Shown here in pieces: positions 41,515 to 50,443 of a stretch of DNA of 64,000 nucleotides. The DNA lies in assembly GCF_000308575.1 (NCBI RefSeq), contig NZ_BAFZ01000068.1:1-64000 (forward strand), in the 5' to 3' direction. The position numbers were made by a program, and so were the translations under genes. The notes beneath the pieces are model-generated. The model was not told where the DNA came from. It was given only the letters and a program-made list of their open reading frames with translations, and did no database searches. Source of the stretch: Nocardia exalbida NBRC 100660 (lineage in GTDB: Bacteria; Actinomycetota; Actinomycetes; Mycobacteriales; Mycobacteriaceae). Numbering within the stretch: the stretch's first letter is position 1; each line of letters begins with the position of its first letter.

Positions 41515-42723
41515 ATGTCCGAATCGATCGCCGACCGCCGCCCGGAGACCACCGAACAGCGCCGATCGGCGCCTGCGCGCACCCGGCTCGTCGCATTGGA
41601 CGTGCTACGCGGGATCGCGATTCTGGGCACCCTCGGCACCAACATCTGGATCATGACCGACCCGCAGGGGCTGGTCGGCTACCTGCACGACCTGGGCGGG
41701 CAGGCCGGCGGATGGACGTGGACCGAGCGCGTGCTCCAACAGGCGGCGCAGGGCAAGTTCCTCGGGCTGCTCACCGTCATGTTCGGCATCGGCCTGGCCA
41801 TCCAGCAGCGCTCCGCGACGACGGCCGGGCGCCGCTGGCCGGGCAAGTACCCCTGGCGCGCGGGACTCCTGCTGCTGGACGGTCTGCTCAATTTCGTCTT
41901 CGTCGCCGAGTTCGACGTCCTGATGGGTTACGCGGTAACCGGCCTCGTCGTCGCGTTCGTGCTCGCCACCGGCGAGCGTGCGCAGTGGCGCTGGCTGGTC
42001 GGCGCGGCGGCCGTGCACGCGTCGCTGTTGACGCTGATCGCGCTGGCTCTGGTGTTCGCACCGCGCCAGGATTCGGCCGCACGTCCCACGCTGGACCCGA
42101 ATCCGTACGCGGAGGGCTCGTTCTGGGATCTCGCGCTGTTCCGGCTCGGCCACGCCGGGCTGTTCCGGGTGGAGGCGGTCTTCGTCTTCGCGATGTCGGT
42201 CGCGCTGTTCCTGGCCGGCGCCCGGCTGTTTCGGGCCGGGGTGTTCGGCCCGGAAGGCGGGCGGATCCGGAAGCGGCTGATGATCCTCGGGTTCGGCGTG
42301 GCGGCGCCGATCGACTCGGCCGTCGGACTCGTCGGCGGCGGCGATCTCATCCTGTTCACCCGTTACGGCAGCGCCCCGTTCGTCGGTCTCGGCATCCTGG
42401 CGGCGGTCGCCGAGTGGTACCTGCGGCGTCCCGTGGCCGGGTTCGCCGGGCGGCGCCTCACCGAGATCGGCCGCACCGCGCTCAGCTGCTACATCCTGCA
42501 GAACCTGGTGGCATCGATGCTCTGCTACGGATGGGGTTTCGGACTCGCCGCCCGCGTCTCACCCGGCGACCGCGTCCCGTTCACCATCGGTGTCTACCTG
42601 CTGGTGGCGGTGATCATCGCGAGCGGAGCGCACCTGTGGTTACGCCGCTTCGAGCGGGGGCCGGTGGAGTGGTTCTGGAACGTGAGCTACCGGACGCTGG
42701 CCCGCGAACGCCCGCGGGCCTGA
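41515..42723 (+). CDS. DUF418 domain membrane protein
   Basis: A 402-residue integral membrane protein. LVALDVLRGIAILGTLGTNI near residue 30 is the N-terminal signature of DUF418/YeiB-like acyltransferase-related proteins; about nine to ten hydrophobic helices follow and the C-terminal third (RLTEIGRTALSCYILQNLVA, then ending before WFWNVSYRTLARERP) is the DUF418 domain. The role is unknown; related families move acyl groups across the membrane. The ATG at 41515 is used; a longer frame to 41317 overlaps dop. It is divergent from dop with about 120 bases between them. Confidence 0.85.
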   Translation: MSESIADRRPETTEQRRSAPARTRLVALDVLRGIAILGTLGTNIWIMTDPQGLVGYLHDLGGQAGGWTWTERVLQQAAQGKFLGLLTVMFGIGLAIQQRSATTAGRRWPGKYPWRAGLLLLDGLLNFVFVAEFDVLMGYAVTGLVVAFVLATGERAQWRWLVGAAAVHASLLTLIALALVFAPRQDSAARPTLDPNPYAEGSFWDLALFRLGHAGLFRVEAVFVFAMSVALFLAGARLFRAGVFGPEGGRIRKRLMILGFGVAAPIDSAVGLVGGGDLILFTRYGSAPFVGLGILAAVAEWYLRRPVAGFAGRRLTEIGRTALSCYILQNLVASMLCYGWGFGLAARVSPGDRVPFTIGVYLLVAVIIASGAHLWLRRFERGPVEWFWNVSYRTLARERPRA

Positions 42724-42831
42724 CCATGCCGACCGGCAGGGCGCCGAACTCGGCTGCGCCGCTGGGCTTATCGCACCGGGGCGCGGACGAAAGGGCCGGA
42801 CACGGCGCTCGGCTGCCGCTACCGTCTCACT

Positions 42832-43383
42832 GTGACGCTCGCCGATCGCTACCCCTTGCTGCACACCCCGGCCCACTGGGCATGGGGTGATCTGGATGTG
42901 CGGTTCTCCACCACGCTCCCGTCCGACGAGCTGGTCACCAACATCCACGTGGTCTGCTTCGTCGGCGACGAGATCGTCCTGTGCCGCGACGATCGCGACG
43001 TCTGGCTGATTCCCGGCGGCACCAGGGAACGCGGCGAGTCGGTCGACGCGTGTGTACGCCGTGAACTGCTCGAGGAGGCGGGAGCGCGCCCGGTCGGACC
43101 GATCGCATGGTTCGGCGCCCACCACGCGACGAGCAACAGCGCCGCGCCGCATCGCGAGTGGCAGCCCCATCCGCACAAGGCGTGGCTCTGGTGCACCGCC
43201 GACGTGGTGCTCGATTCCGCGCCGACCAATCCCGACGACGCCGAGCAGATCCTCGAGGTGCGCACTTTTCCGGTCGCCGAGGCGATGCGGCGGGCCGAAT
43301 CCGACGGCGAGCACCTGAGCGAACTCGTGGCATTGGCCGTCGAGCTGCACCGGCCCGCGTTGCGGCCCGATCATCCCGGGTGA
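42832..43383 (+). CDS. NUDIX hydrolase
   Basis: A 183-residue NUDIX protein. The Nudix box, GGTRERGESVDACVRRELLE followed by EAG, occupies about residues 62-85 with the metal-binding REXXEE glutamates present. The rest resembles ADP-ribose or NTP pyrophosphatases, but substrate cannot be given; the long His/Trp-rich segment (HHATSNSAAPHREWQPHPHK) is unusual. The GTG start at 42832 is the first in frame after the upstream stop; no strong ribosome site is apparent. It stands alone between the DUF418 and DUF427 genes on the same strand. Confidence 0.88.
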   Translation: MTLADRYPLLHTPAHWAWGDLDVRFSTTLPSDELVTNIHVVCFVGDEIVLCRDDRDVWLIPGGTRERGESVDACVRRELLEEAGARPVGPIAWFGAHHATSNSAAPHREWQPHPHKAWLWCTADVVLDSAPTNPDDAEQILEVRTFPVAEAMRRAESDGEHLSELVALAVELHRPALRPDHPG

Positions 43384-43449
43384 CCGCTCGGCCTCGGCCC
43401 CGCCCGGTCGGCCGCCGCACCACACACGATATCGGGGCAGAATCGAAGG

Positions 43450-43737
43450 ATGGCAACGGCAACTTGGCGCGGCCGCGTCCTGGCGACCAGCAACGACACC
43501 ATCCTCATCGAGGGAAACCACTACTTCCCGCCGGACTCCATCCGGCCGGAGTTCTTCCAGCCCTCCGATACGCACACCTACTGCCCGTGGAAGGGCACCG
43601 CCAGCTACTACACGGTGGTGGTCGACGGAGACTCCAACACCGATGCCGCCTGGTACTACGCGGAGCCGAAGACCAAGGCGGCGCAGATCAAGGACTATGT
43701 CGCGTTCTGGCGCGGCGTCGAGGTGTCCGAGAACTGA
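43450..43737 (+). CDS. DUF427 family protein
   Basis: A 95-residue protein of the DUF427 family. The core WRGRVLATSNDTILIEGNHY and FQPSDTHTYCPWKGTASYYT (with the conserved Cys-Pro-Trp-Lys-Gly), then DAAWYYAEPKTKAAQIKDYV, is highly typical. The fold is a small beta barrel; its role is unknown. The ATG follows GAATCGAAGG. It follows a NUDIX gene on the same strand and precedes an AraC regulator after about 200 bases in which nothing else was seen. Confidence 0.9.
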   Translation: MATATWRGRVLATSNDTILIEGNHYFPPDSIRPEFFQPSDTHTYCPWKGTASYYTVVVDGDSNTDAAWYYAEPKTKAAQIKDYVAFWRGVEVSEN

Positions 43738-43945
43738 CCGGCGGACTTTCGCTGCGAGCAATCGAGTAGCGAACTCATGATCGATGCCGGAAGCCGGCCG
43801 GGCGGTGATCGGCGAACCGGGTCGGCGGCACGGCAGGCCCGATCCCGGCCACGGGCAGTAATCGGAGGAATCGGGAATACCGCCCGCGCGAAACCGATAC
43901 GCTCATCCCAGGATTCAGCGCGAGTGTCTCAGCCGGGAGCATCCC

Positions 43946-44743
43946 ATGATGAAGGCTCTGGTCACCAACGGCTTCTCGATGTCGCCTGTGGGCGCAGCGG
44001 ACGAACCACCGCAGGCGGGTGTCGCACTGCTGCGGCCCGGGGTCCTGGCTTTCGCCGGATCGATCGGTCCGACGGAGTTGCACGCGCACCACGCGGTGCA
44101 GATCGTCGCCGCGAGCACTCCGATCGTGGTGGTGGACGGCAGCGGCGTCCGCAGGCAGGGCACCCACGTCATCGTGCCGACCGACGCACCCCACCGCATC
44201 GACGTGGGCGCCGCGCACGGCACGGCCGTCTACCTCGATCCCGAGACCGCCGCCGGTGCGGCGGCGGACCGCAGGGCCCATCTCAACGGCTGGGCCGACA
44301 GCACCGACACCCTGGGCATCACGGCCGGTAGCGGCGATCTGACCGCGCAGGTCACCGCCGTCGTCGACGAACTGCTGCCGCAGGACGGAGCGTCCGGCGC
44401 CGGCGAGCGGCACGCGGTGATCACAGCGGCCCTGCAATTGCTGCCCGTTCTGGTGCGCACGGGCTCCGTGCGCGGCTCGGACGTCGCTCGCCAACTCGGC
44501 ATTCCGGCGCCCCGGCTCTCCCATCTGTTCACCGAGCAGATGGGAATCCCGTTGCGCCGCTACATCGTCTGGCTGCGGCTGCACATCGCGCGGACCCGCG
44601 CACTGGCCGGGGACGACCTCACGACCGCCGCGCACGCCGCGGGTTTCTCCGACGGCGCGGACCTCACCCGCACCTGCCGCCGGACTTTCGGGCTGCCGCC
44701 CTCGGTACTGAGCCGCACCGGCGAATCGGCCCCGGACGCGTAA
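43946..44743 (+). CDS. AraC family transcriptional regulator
   Basis: A 265-residue regulator. The N-terminal half is a cupin-like sensor (ELHAHHAVQIVAASTPIVVV, HVIVPTDAPHRID), and the C-terminal 95 residues hold two helix-turn-helix motifs (GSDVARQLGIPAPRLSHLFT and LTTAAHAAGFSDGADLTRTC). The R-R-Y pattern QMGIPLRRYIVWLRLHIA joins them, as in AraC proteins. The start MM is preceded by GGGAGCATCCC. The upstream-to-downstream neighbours give no clear target. The effector is unknown. Confidence 0.9.
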   Translation: MMKALVTNGFSMSPVGAADEPPQAGVALLRPGVLAFAGSIGPTELHAHHAVQIVAASTPIVVVDGSGVRRQGTHVIVPTDAPHRIDVGAAHGTAVYLDPETAAGAAADRRAHLNGWADSTDTLGITAGSGDLTAQVTAVVDELLPQDGASGAGERHAVITAALQLLPVLVRTGSVRGSDVARQLGIPAPRLSHLFTEQMGIPLRRYIVWLRLHIARTRALAGDDLTTAAHAAGFSDGADLTRTCRRTFGLPPSVLSRTGESAPDA

Positions 44744-45189
44744 CTCTTCTGCCCGGCGATCGGCTCGCGCTCGCCCCTACTCGCCTCCGTTGCGTAGGCC
44801 GATGCGACGATCAGCCGCCTCCTCGACACCGGCACCCGACCAGCTGCTGCCCGTCACCGGTGATGAGGCAGAGTCGCCCACCCGTAGAGTGCCGCCGGCG
44901 TGGTGCTGCGAGCACGTGGCCCGGGGGTAACGGGCTCGCAATAGGGGGTTGCCCGAGGTGGCCGGGCCGGTCGTGGGCAGGCCGGTGAGTGGAGCAAGCG
45001 CGAACATCTGGTCCCGGCCCTGGCAGATCACCGTCGAGCGTCTTACGAGAACCCGGATCGATCGAGGAACGGTATCGGTTGTGCGGCGGATCGGTGGAGA
45101 TGCTGGGCGTCGGCGCCCCTGGCTGTGCTCGGCTGCCGCATGCTGGCGGACAGAGGTCGGCCCAGCACCCCGGAGAAGGGAGATAGACG
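44744..45189. other. 446-base leader region before the L,D-transpeptidase gene
   Basis: No gene is supported. The region is G-rich in places (CCCGGGGGTAACGGG near 44922, then AATAGGGGGTTGCCCGAGG) and long for a leader, so a structured 5' UTR is possible. I compared it by eye with the cyclic-di-AMP riboswitch that precedes cell-wall enzymes in actinobacteria and did not find a convincing match. Promoter elements for the downstream gene should lie here. Confidence 0.35.
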
Positions 45190-46386
45190 GTGGCAGTGGG
45201 ACGTCGTCGGCTGCTGATCGGCTTCGCCGGTGCGGGTGGCCTCGCCTTGGCCGGATGGGGGTGGACGCGAGAACTCGCGCCACCTCTCGTACCCGCCACA
45301 ATCCGGTTCGATCCCGCACCCGGCGCACACGATGTCGAAGCACGCAGTCCCGGCACGATCACCGTCACCGACGGGACGCTGCGGTCGGTCGAATGGACCG
45401 ACGAAACGGGCAGATCGCTGCCGGGCGTACCGGCACCCGATCATCGGTCCTGGACCACCGCCGAACCGCTCGGCTACGGACACACCTACACCGCGAAAGC
45501 CGTGGCTCACGGTGAAACCGGCGATGTCACCGCGACCACAACCTGCACCACGGTGGCACCGCGACAGCTCATCGATGTCTCCCTGCGCTCCGCCAATCTC
45601 GTCGATCTGACCGAAAACGACAGCTACGGAGTAGGTTTCGTGCTCGTCGCCTATTTCGACGAACCCGTGGACCGGGCCGCCGTGGAACGCCACCTGAAGG
45701 TCATCACCGAGCCTGCCGTCGCCGGTGCGTGGTACTGGCTCGACGATCAGAACGCGCACTGGCGCCCGGAGCACTATCACGCACCGGGCACCAGGATCAC
45801 GATCGAGGCCGAATTCTTCGGCCGCGCGCTGGGCGACGGCCGCTACGGCGCGCGCGACCAACGGGTTTCGGTGAATATCGGGCCCGCGCACGTCGCGATC
45901 GCCGACGACGAGACCAAACAGATCGAGGTCTTCGACAACGGAAACCTCGTGCGCCTCATGCCCACCTCGATGGGCATGGGCGGCACCGCGGTCGTCGGCG
46001 GCACAGTCATGTCGTTCTGGACTCGCCCGGGCATCTACACCGTGCTCGACCAGAATGATCCGGTGATCATGGACTCCGCCAGCTACGGCCTGCCCACCGG
46101 CTCCGCGCTCGGCTACCGCACGAGCATCAACCACGCGGTCCGCATCAGCCACGACGGAATCTTCGTGCACGAATTGGCCGCGAGCATGTGGGCCCAAGGC
46201 AACACCAACGTCTCACACGGCTGCCTGAACATCTCCCCTGCCGACGCCGCGTGGTTCTACGACTTCGTCATCCCCGGCGATGTCGTCGAGGTCCGCAATA
46301 CCGGCGGCGAACCCCTCGACATCTGGCACAACGGCGATTGGAGCATCCCGTGGGCCGACTGGCTTCGTGGTGGCGCCCCCGCCTGA
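45190..46386 (+). CDS. L,D-transpeptidase (YkuD) with Ig-like domains
   Basis: A 398-residue cell-wall enzyme that forms 3-3 crosslinks in peptidoglycan. After an N-terminal hydrophobic segment (GRRRLLIGFAGAGGLALAGW) come two Ig-like domains (about residues 35-120 and 125-235), then the YkuD catalytic domain with the His in HDGIFVHELAAS and the nucleophile Cys345 in NVSHGCLNIS, and a C-terminal subdomain. It closely resembles LdtMt2 in layout. Unlike many relatives it has no lipobox cysteine; the segment may act as a membrane anchor or a Tat-type signal since it begins with RRR. The GTG is preceded by GGAGAAGGGAG. Confidence 0.93.
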   Translation: MAVGRRRLLIGFAGAGGLALAGWGWTRELAPPLVPATIRFDPAPGAHDVEARSPGTITVTDGTLRSVEWTDETGRSLPGVPAPDHRSWTTAEPLGYGHTYTAKAVAHGETGDVTATTTCTTVAPRQLIDVSLRSANLVDLTENDSYGVGFVLVAYFDEPVDRAAVERHLKVITEPAVAGAWYWLDDQNAHWRPEHYHAPGTRITIEAEFFGRALGDGRYGARDQRVSVNIGPAHVAIADDETKQIEVFDNGNLVRLMPTSMGMGGTAVVGGTVMSFWTRPGIYTVLDQNDPVIMDSASYGLPTGSALGYRTSINHAVRISHDGIFVHELAASMWAQGNTNVSHGCLNISPADAAWFYDFVIPGDVVEVRNTGGEPLDIWHNGDWSIPWADWLRGGAPA

Positions 46387-46406
46387 CGGCGGCCTTCACG
46401 CCGCCG
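46387..46406. terminator. Bidirectional terminator
   Basis: CGGCGGC and GCCGCCG form a perfect seven-base stem with a six-base loop directly after the transpeptidase stop. The end of the converging deazaflavin enzyme gene lies within it. Confidence 0.6.
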
Positions 46407-46776
46407 GACGGGACTCGACGTAGTAGTCCGCCGAGATCGTCTTCAGCACCTGCCGGACCCCCAACGGCGCCCACGCCGCGGACGGGTCGCGCCGCACCAC
46501 CGGATCGGTCAGTTCGACGAGGTGACCGCGGGTTTCCAGCGCGAATGTGCCCGCCGCGCTGATGTTCTTGACCCAGTCGACATTCCGGCCGTACGTCAGC
46601 GCGATCCGGTACGCGCCGTCCTGCTCGAAGACCATGACCGGGGTGCGGTAGGACCGTCCCGATTTCCGGCCCTTGTGCAGCACGATGCCGAAGCCGGGGG
46701 CGCGGCCCGCGACCAGGCCCGCGGTCGGATTGGTGACATGCCGGTTGAAATTCGCCAGTGCGTGCGGAAGCACCAT
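46396..46776 (-). CDS. Deazaflavin (F420)-dependent nitroreductase family protein
   Basis: A 126-residue split-barrel protein of the Ddn/DUF385 family. GFGIVLHKGRKSGRSYRTPV is the diagnostic strand-turn, followed by ALTYGRNVDWVKNISAAGTF and the C-terminal VLKTISADYYVESRP. Members bind F420 and reduce quinones or nitro compounds. The ATG 46776 gives the compact family form; the longer open frame to 47751 is the antisense of the NUDIX gene. It converges with the L,D-transpeptidase and is divergent from the NUDIX gene at 46831. A second family member lies at 48614. Confidence 0.88.
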   Translation of the reverse strand: MVLPHALANFNRHVTNPTAGLVAGRAPGFGIVLHKGRKSGRSYRTPVMVFEQDGAYRIALTYGRNVDWVKNISAAGTFALETRGHLVELTDPVVRRDPSAAWAPLGVRQVLKTISADYYVESRPAA

Positions 46777-46830
46777 GGGCGGCGATCCTCTCTCCCTGTG
46801 GCGTGCGGTGTTCACGTTACTCTCGACCCC

Positions 46831-47400
46831 ATGTCCGCTCCGCATCGTGCGTCGCCCCACGCCGGAGATCCGAGGGCCGAGGCGATCGCGGTCTATGACC
46901 GGGCGGGCAACCCGGTCGGCGAGGCCGAGCGGGCCACGGTCTATCGCGAGGGATTGTGGCATGCCAGCGCCGGTGTGCTCCTGCGGTCCGGTGACGGCGC
47001 GCGCGTCTACGTGCACCGTCGCACCGACACCAAGCTCGTTTTCGCGGGCATGCACGATTGCCTGGCCGGTGGTGTGGTCGCGCCGGGCGAAGCGCCGCGC
47101 GAGACCGCCCTGCGCGAATTGACCGAGGAATTGGGTGTGACGCCGGACCCCGCCGAACTGTCCCCGGAGCCGCGGGCGAGGGTCTCCTGGGACGGCGAAT
47201 GGGACGGCCGGCCGATGCGATGCCACCTGTACGCGTACGAACTGCGCTGCGACGGCCCCGTCCGTCACCAGCCCGACGAGATCGCCGATGGATGGTGGTG
47301 GACCGACGCCGAGTTGCGCGCGCGTCTGGCCGATCCGGACTGGCCGTTCGTTCCCGACACCCGCCTGCTGATCGGGGACCTGCTGGTGAGCGCAGGATAG
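46831..47400 (+). CDS. NUDIX hydrolase, IDI/YfcD-like
   Basis: A 189-residue NUDIX protein. The beginning AIAVYDRAGNPVGEAERATV and the WHASAGVLLRSGDGARVYVH-type strand are those of YfcD-like and isopentenyl-diphosphate-isomerase-like Nudix proteins. The Nudix box GGVVAPGEAPRETALRELTE followed by ELG is complete. DEIADGWWWTDAELRARLAD closes the fold. The substrate is unknown. ATG 46831 is chosen by fit to the family; the open frame upstream to 46522 is the shadow of the divergent gene. The downstream AIM24 gene converges. Confidence 0.9.
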   Translation: MSAPHRASPHAGDPRAEAIAVYDRAGNPVGEAERATVYREGLWHASAGVLLRSGDGARVYVHRRTDTKLVFAGMHDCLAGGVVAPGEAPRETALRELTEELGVTPDPAELSPEPRARVSWDGEWDGRPMRCHLYAYELRCDGPVRHQPDEIADGWWWTDAELRARLADPDWPFVPDTRLLIGDLLVSAG

Positions 47401-47417
47401 CCAGGACGACGCCGTGA

Positions 47418-48098
47418 TCAGCTGGGCGACGCGGCCGACCCGGCCCAGGCGGCGAACGCGCCGGGATTGCGGGTCTGCAGCAGCACCCGGCCGGGGCCGG
47501 TGAAGTCGAAGACGAAGCCCTCGCCGGACTTCAACGACTGGATCGATCGACCCGAAACCGCCCGCCGGATGGTGAAATTCATCGCCAGGTCGTAGGCGAC
47601 CACATGCCCGGTGTCGATCGTGATCGGCTCGCCCGGCTGCAAGTCGATCACATCGATCGCACCGAACACGCCCACCACGATCTCGCCTTCGCCGTGCGCG
47701 CGCAGGCCGAACCCGCCTTCGCCGCCGAACAGGTTGGCGAAACCGCCCCACTTGCTCTCCACCTGCACGCCGTGCGAGTTGGCGATCCAGCCCCCGCGGC
47801 TGATGAAGAACGGCCGGTCCGGGGCGATCTGCAGATTGAGCACGTCACCGGGAAGCGCGGGCGCCACGTCGACCCAGCCGCCCTGCGGCGGCGCGGTGAA
47901 CGTCGAGACAAAGAACGATTCCCCGGCCAGCACCGACCGCTTCAACCCGGCCAGGATGCCGCCCTCGGCCTTGGCCTGCAACGTGACTCCCGCCGAATGG
48001 GCCACCATGGCGCCGCTCTCGACCCGCATCGGCTCGCCGCCCGCGAGGAAGCATCGCGCGATGGCGGCGGCCGGGCTGTGGCGCAGTTGTACCTTCAT
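47418..48098 (-). CDS. AIM24 family protein
   Basis: A 226-residue beta-rich protein of the AIM24/TIGR00266 family, widespread but of poorly known function. MKVQLRHSPAAAIARCFLAG, ESGAMVAHSAGVTLQAKAEG and LKRSVLAGESFFVSTFTAPP are characteristic, as are the glycine-rich turns GGFANLFGGEGGFGLRAHGE. No signal peptide or membrane helix is present. ATG 48098 is conserved; the frame upstream to 48137 is not. It lies on the minus strand next to the ArsC-like gene, with 44 bases between them, and may be co-transcribed with it. Confidence 0.88.
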   Translation of the reverse strand: MKVQLRHSPAAAIARCFLAGGEPMRVESGAMVAHSAGVTLQAKAEGGILAGLKRSVLAGESFFVSTFTAPPQGGWVDVAPALPGDVLNLQIAPDRPFFISRGGWIANSHGVQVESKWGGFANLFGGEGGFGLRAHGEGEIVVGVFGAIDVIDLQPGEPITIDTGHVVAYDLAMNFTIRRAVSGRSIQSLKSGEGFVFDFTGPGRVLLQTRNPGAFAAWAGSAASPS

Positions 48099-48142
48099 GC
48101 CCGCCGACCCTACCGCCGGGGCCTGCCCCGCGGGCACGGCCG

Positions 48143-48511
48143 TCAGAGCAGGTCGCGCAGCGCGGCGTCATCGCGGGCCACGGCCGCCCCGCCGTCGGCG
48201 GTCAGCACGATCGGTCGCTGGATCAGTCCCGGATGTTGCACCAGTGCTTCGATCCAGCGGTCGCGGTCGGCGGCGGTCCGCGCCCAGCTCGCCATGCCGA
48301 GATCCTTGGCGGTCTGCTCGCCGGTGCGGGTGATATCCCACGGCTCGGCGCCCAGCCGCCGCAGCACCTCACGCAACTCGGCGGCAGTCGGCGGCTGGTC
48401 CAGATACTTCCGCACGGTGTAGTCGACACCGGCCTCGTCCAGGAACGCGGTGGCGTTGCGGCTCTTGCTGCACCGCGGGTTGTGCCAGATCTCTGTTTGC
48501 CCGGAAGTCAT
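48143..48511 (-). CDS. ArsC family reductase-like protein
   Basis: A 122-residue thioredoxin-fold protein of the ArsC/Spx type. The active-site cysteine is Cys14 in IWHNPRCSKSRNA, and RKYLDQPPTAAELREVL and IQRPIVLTADGG are the usual following elements. Such glutaredoxin-linked enzymes reduce arsenate, but many chromosomal copies have another or unknown role; no other ars gene is nearby. The ATG at 48511 has a weak upstream site. It is divergent from the deazaflavin enzyme gene at 48614. Confidence 0.87.
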   Translation of the reverse strand: MTSGQTEIWHNPRCSKSRNATAFLDEAGVDYTVRKYLDQPPTAAELREVLRRLGAEPWDITRTGEQTAKDLGMASWARTAADRDRWIEALVQHPGLIQRPIVLTADGGAAVARDDAALRDLL

Positions 48512-48613
48512 ACACGGAGGGTACCGAGGGCGCCCACCGCCGCCATCCGGTGCCCATTCGCGGATCTCGGACGTCGTCCCGCGAAGTGCGGCGCGTACTC
48601 CGATACTGGGAGC

Positions 48614-49117
48614 ATGAGTGAGCACGCGTCGTCCGAAAACCCTTACGGCACACCGACCACGTCCGGTCCCGAACCCATCCCGTCGTACCAGGTCCTGATG
48701 AATCGGGTCGTGCGGACGCTGCTGCGCGTGCCGGGCATATCCGGCGTCGTCGGCAAACGGCTGATGGTCCTGCACGTCGTCGGGCGCAAGTCCGGGAAGG
48801 TCTACGATGTGCCGCTGGCCTACACCCGGCACGGTGACAGCCTGCTGATCGGCACCGCCCTGCGTCCGTGGGTGAAGAACCTGCGGGCGGGGGATCCCGT
48901 GCGGGGCTCCTTCGGCGGCGAACCGCGCACCTTCGTCCCGGTCGTCCACACCGCCGAGGCCGACGTGCTCCGGCTCTACGAGATCGTCGCGCGGGACAAC
49001 AAGCAGAACGCGAAGTACAACGGCATCGGCTTCACCGCCGACGGTTCGCCCTCCAAGGCCGACATCTACCAGACCTGGCAGCAGGGCGGCGTGGTGGTGG
49101 AACTGACGCCGCACTGA
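48614..49117 (+). CDS. Deazaflavin-dependent nitroreductase/DUF385 family protein
   Basis: A 167-residue split-barrel protein. After a disordered N-terminal tail of about 25 residues come VLMNRVVRTLLRVPGISGVV and VLHVVGRKSGKVYDVPLAYT, the family core, then RHGDSLLIGTALRPWVKNLR and a C-terminal segment with KYNGIGFTADGSPSKADIYQ. F420 or flavin binding is likely; the substrate is unknown. The ATG follows CGATACTGGGAGC. It converges with the class III aminotransferase, eight bases away. It is a distant relative of the protein at 46396-46776. Confidence 0.83.
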   Translation: MSEHASSENPYGTPTTSGPEPIPSYQVLMNRVVRTLLRVPGISGVVGKRLMVLHVVGRKSGKVYDVPLAYTRHGDSLLIGTALRPWVKNLRAGDPVRGSFGGEPRTFVPVVHTAEADVLRLYEIVARDNKQNAKYNGIGFTADGSPSKADIYQTWQQGGVVVELTPH

Positions 49118-49126
49118 GCGGGCGGG

Positions 49127-50443
49127 TCAGTTCCGGACGTAGCCGTCGGCGACGTCGAGCACTTCGTCGACGATCTCCAGGCCGGTGCGCAGTTCGTCGG
49201 CCGTCGTGGTGAGCGGCGGCGCGATCTGGAAACGGTTGCCCGCGTTGAACGGCCACAGCCCGCGCGCCTTGGCCGCCGCGGTGACCGCGAGCATCGGTTC
49301 GGCGTCCGCGCCCGTCGCCGCGAACGGGATCAGCGGTTCCCCGCTGCGCTGATCCCGAACCAGCTCGAGCGCCCAGAAGAACCCCAGTCCACGGACCTCG
49401 CCGACGCTCGGATGACGAGCGGCCAGCTCACGCAGGCCTTTTCCGAGCACGTCGGCGCCCACCGAACGCACGTGATCCAGAATTCCCTCACGCTCGAACA
49501 CCGCGATCGAAGCGACGCCGGCCGCGCAGGCCAAGGGGTGCCCCGCGTAGGTGAGGCCGCCCGGATACGTCACATGGTCGTAGCGCTGCGCGATGCGTTC
49601 GGCCATGAGTACGCCCCCGAGCGGGACATAGCCGGAGTTCACCCCCTTGGCGAAGGTGATGATGTCCGGCTCGACACCGAACGCCTGCACCGCGAACCAC
49701 TCACCCACCCGGCCGAACCCGACCATCACCTCGTCGGCGATGTAGACGATGCCGAACTCGTCGCACAGTGCTCGCACGCCCGCGAGGTAGCCGGGCGGCG
49801 GGACGAGCACACCGTTGGTGCCCACCACCGTCTCCAGGATCAGCCCGGCGATGTGCTGCGGACCCTCCAGTTCGATCACCTGCCGCAGGTGCGCCAGCGC
49901 GGCGGCCGTCTCCTCCTCGGGACCGGCCGTGCCCCAAGGCGATCGGTACGGGTAGGGCCCGAAGAATCGCACCACGTCGACGTTGGTCGGCTCCGCGCCC
50001 CAGCGCCGCGGTTCCCCGGTGAGGCCGATCGCCACCCCCGTGCCGCCGTGGTAGGAGCGGTAGGCCGCGAGCATCTTCGTGCGCCCGGTGTAGCTTCGCG
50101 CCAGGCGCACCGCGTGTTCGACGGCCTCCGCGCCGCCCGTGGTGAACAGGATCCGGTTCAGCTCACCCGGAGCCCGCTCGACGATCAGCCGGGCCAGTTC
50201 ACTGCGTACGTCGTTGGCGACGGTCGGCGAGATCGTCGCCAACCGCTGTGCCTGGGCGACGATCGCCGCGACGATGTCCGGGTGCTGGTGACCGATGTTC
50301 ACGTTGACCAGCTGTGAGGAGAAGTCCAGGTAGCGCTTGCCCGTGTCGTCCCAGAAGTAGGAGCCGAACGCCCCGGTGATGGGGGCCGGGTTCACCTCGG
50401 CCTGTGCGCTCCAGGGATAGAAGACGTGATCTGACCCGCTCAT
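49127..50443 (-). CDS. Class III aminotransferase (omega-amino acid type)
   Basis: A 438-residue fold-type I PLP enzyme. LDFSSQLVNVNIGHQHPDIV, FTTGGAEAVEHAVRLARSYT, YRSYHGGTGVAIGLTGEPRR and IADEVMVGFGRVGEWF are standard class III features; the PLP lysine is in IITFAKGVNSGYVPLGG near residue 265. The fold resembles taurine/beta-alanine-pyruvate and other omega-aminotransferases, so the amino donor is not certain. ATG 50443 gives a normal N terminus (MSGSDHVFYPWSAQ), and GGGG-rich sequence precedes it. It has no obvious operon partner. It is too far from the dimethylargininase gene to be its usual ornithine aminotransferase partner, and lacks clear OAT features. Confidence 0.9.
   Translation of the reverse strand: MSGSDHVFYPWSAQAEVNPAPITGAFGSYFWDDTGKRYLDFSSQLVNVNIGHQHPDIVAAIVAQAQRLATISPTVANDVRSELARLIVERAPGELNRILFTTGGAEAVEHAVRLARSYTGRTKMLAAYRSYHGGTGVAIGLTGEPRRWGAEPTNVDVVRFFGPYPYRSPWGTAGPEEETAAALAHLRQVIELEGPQHIAGLILETVVGTNGVLVPPPGYLAGVRALCDEFGIVYIADEVMVGFGRVGEWFAVQAFGVEPDIITFAKGVNSGYVPLGGVLMAERIAQRYDHVTYPGGLTYAGHPLACAAGVASIAVFEREGILDHVRSVGADVLGKGLRELAARHPSVGEVRGLGFFWALELVRDQRSGEPLIPFAATGADAEPMLAVTAAAKARGLWPFNAGNRFQIAPPLTTTADELRTGLEIVDEVLDVADGYVRN

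Noticed and set aside
44744..45189. Cyclic-di-AMP (ydaO-type) riboswitch before the L,D-transpeptidase gene
   Set aside because: G-rich stretches are present but the conserved core could not be matched by eye.
49127..50443. Ornithine aminotransferase partner for the dimethylargininase gene
   Set aside because: It is 33 kb away and its sequence fits omega-amino acid aminotransferases at least as well.
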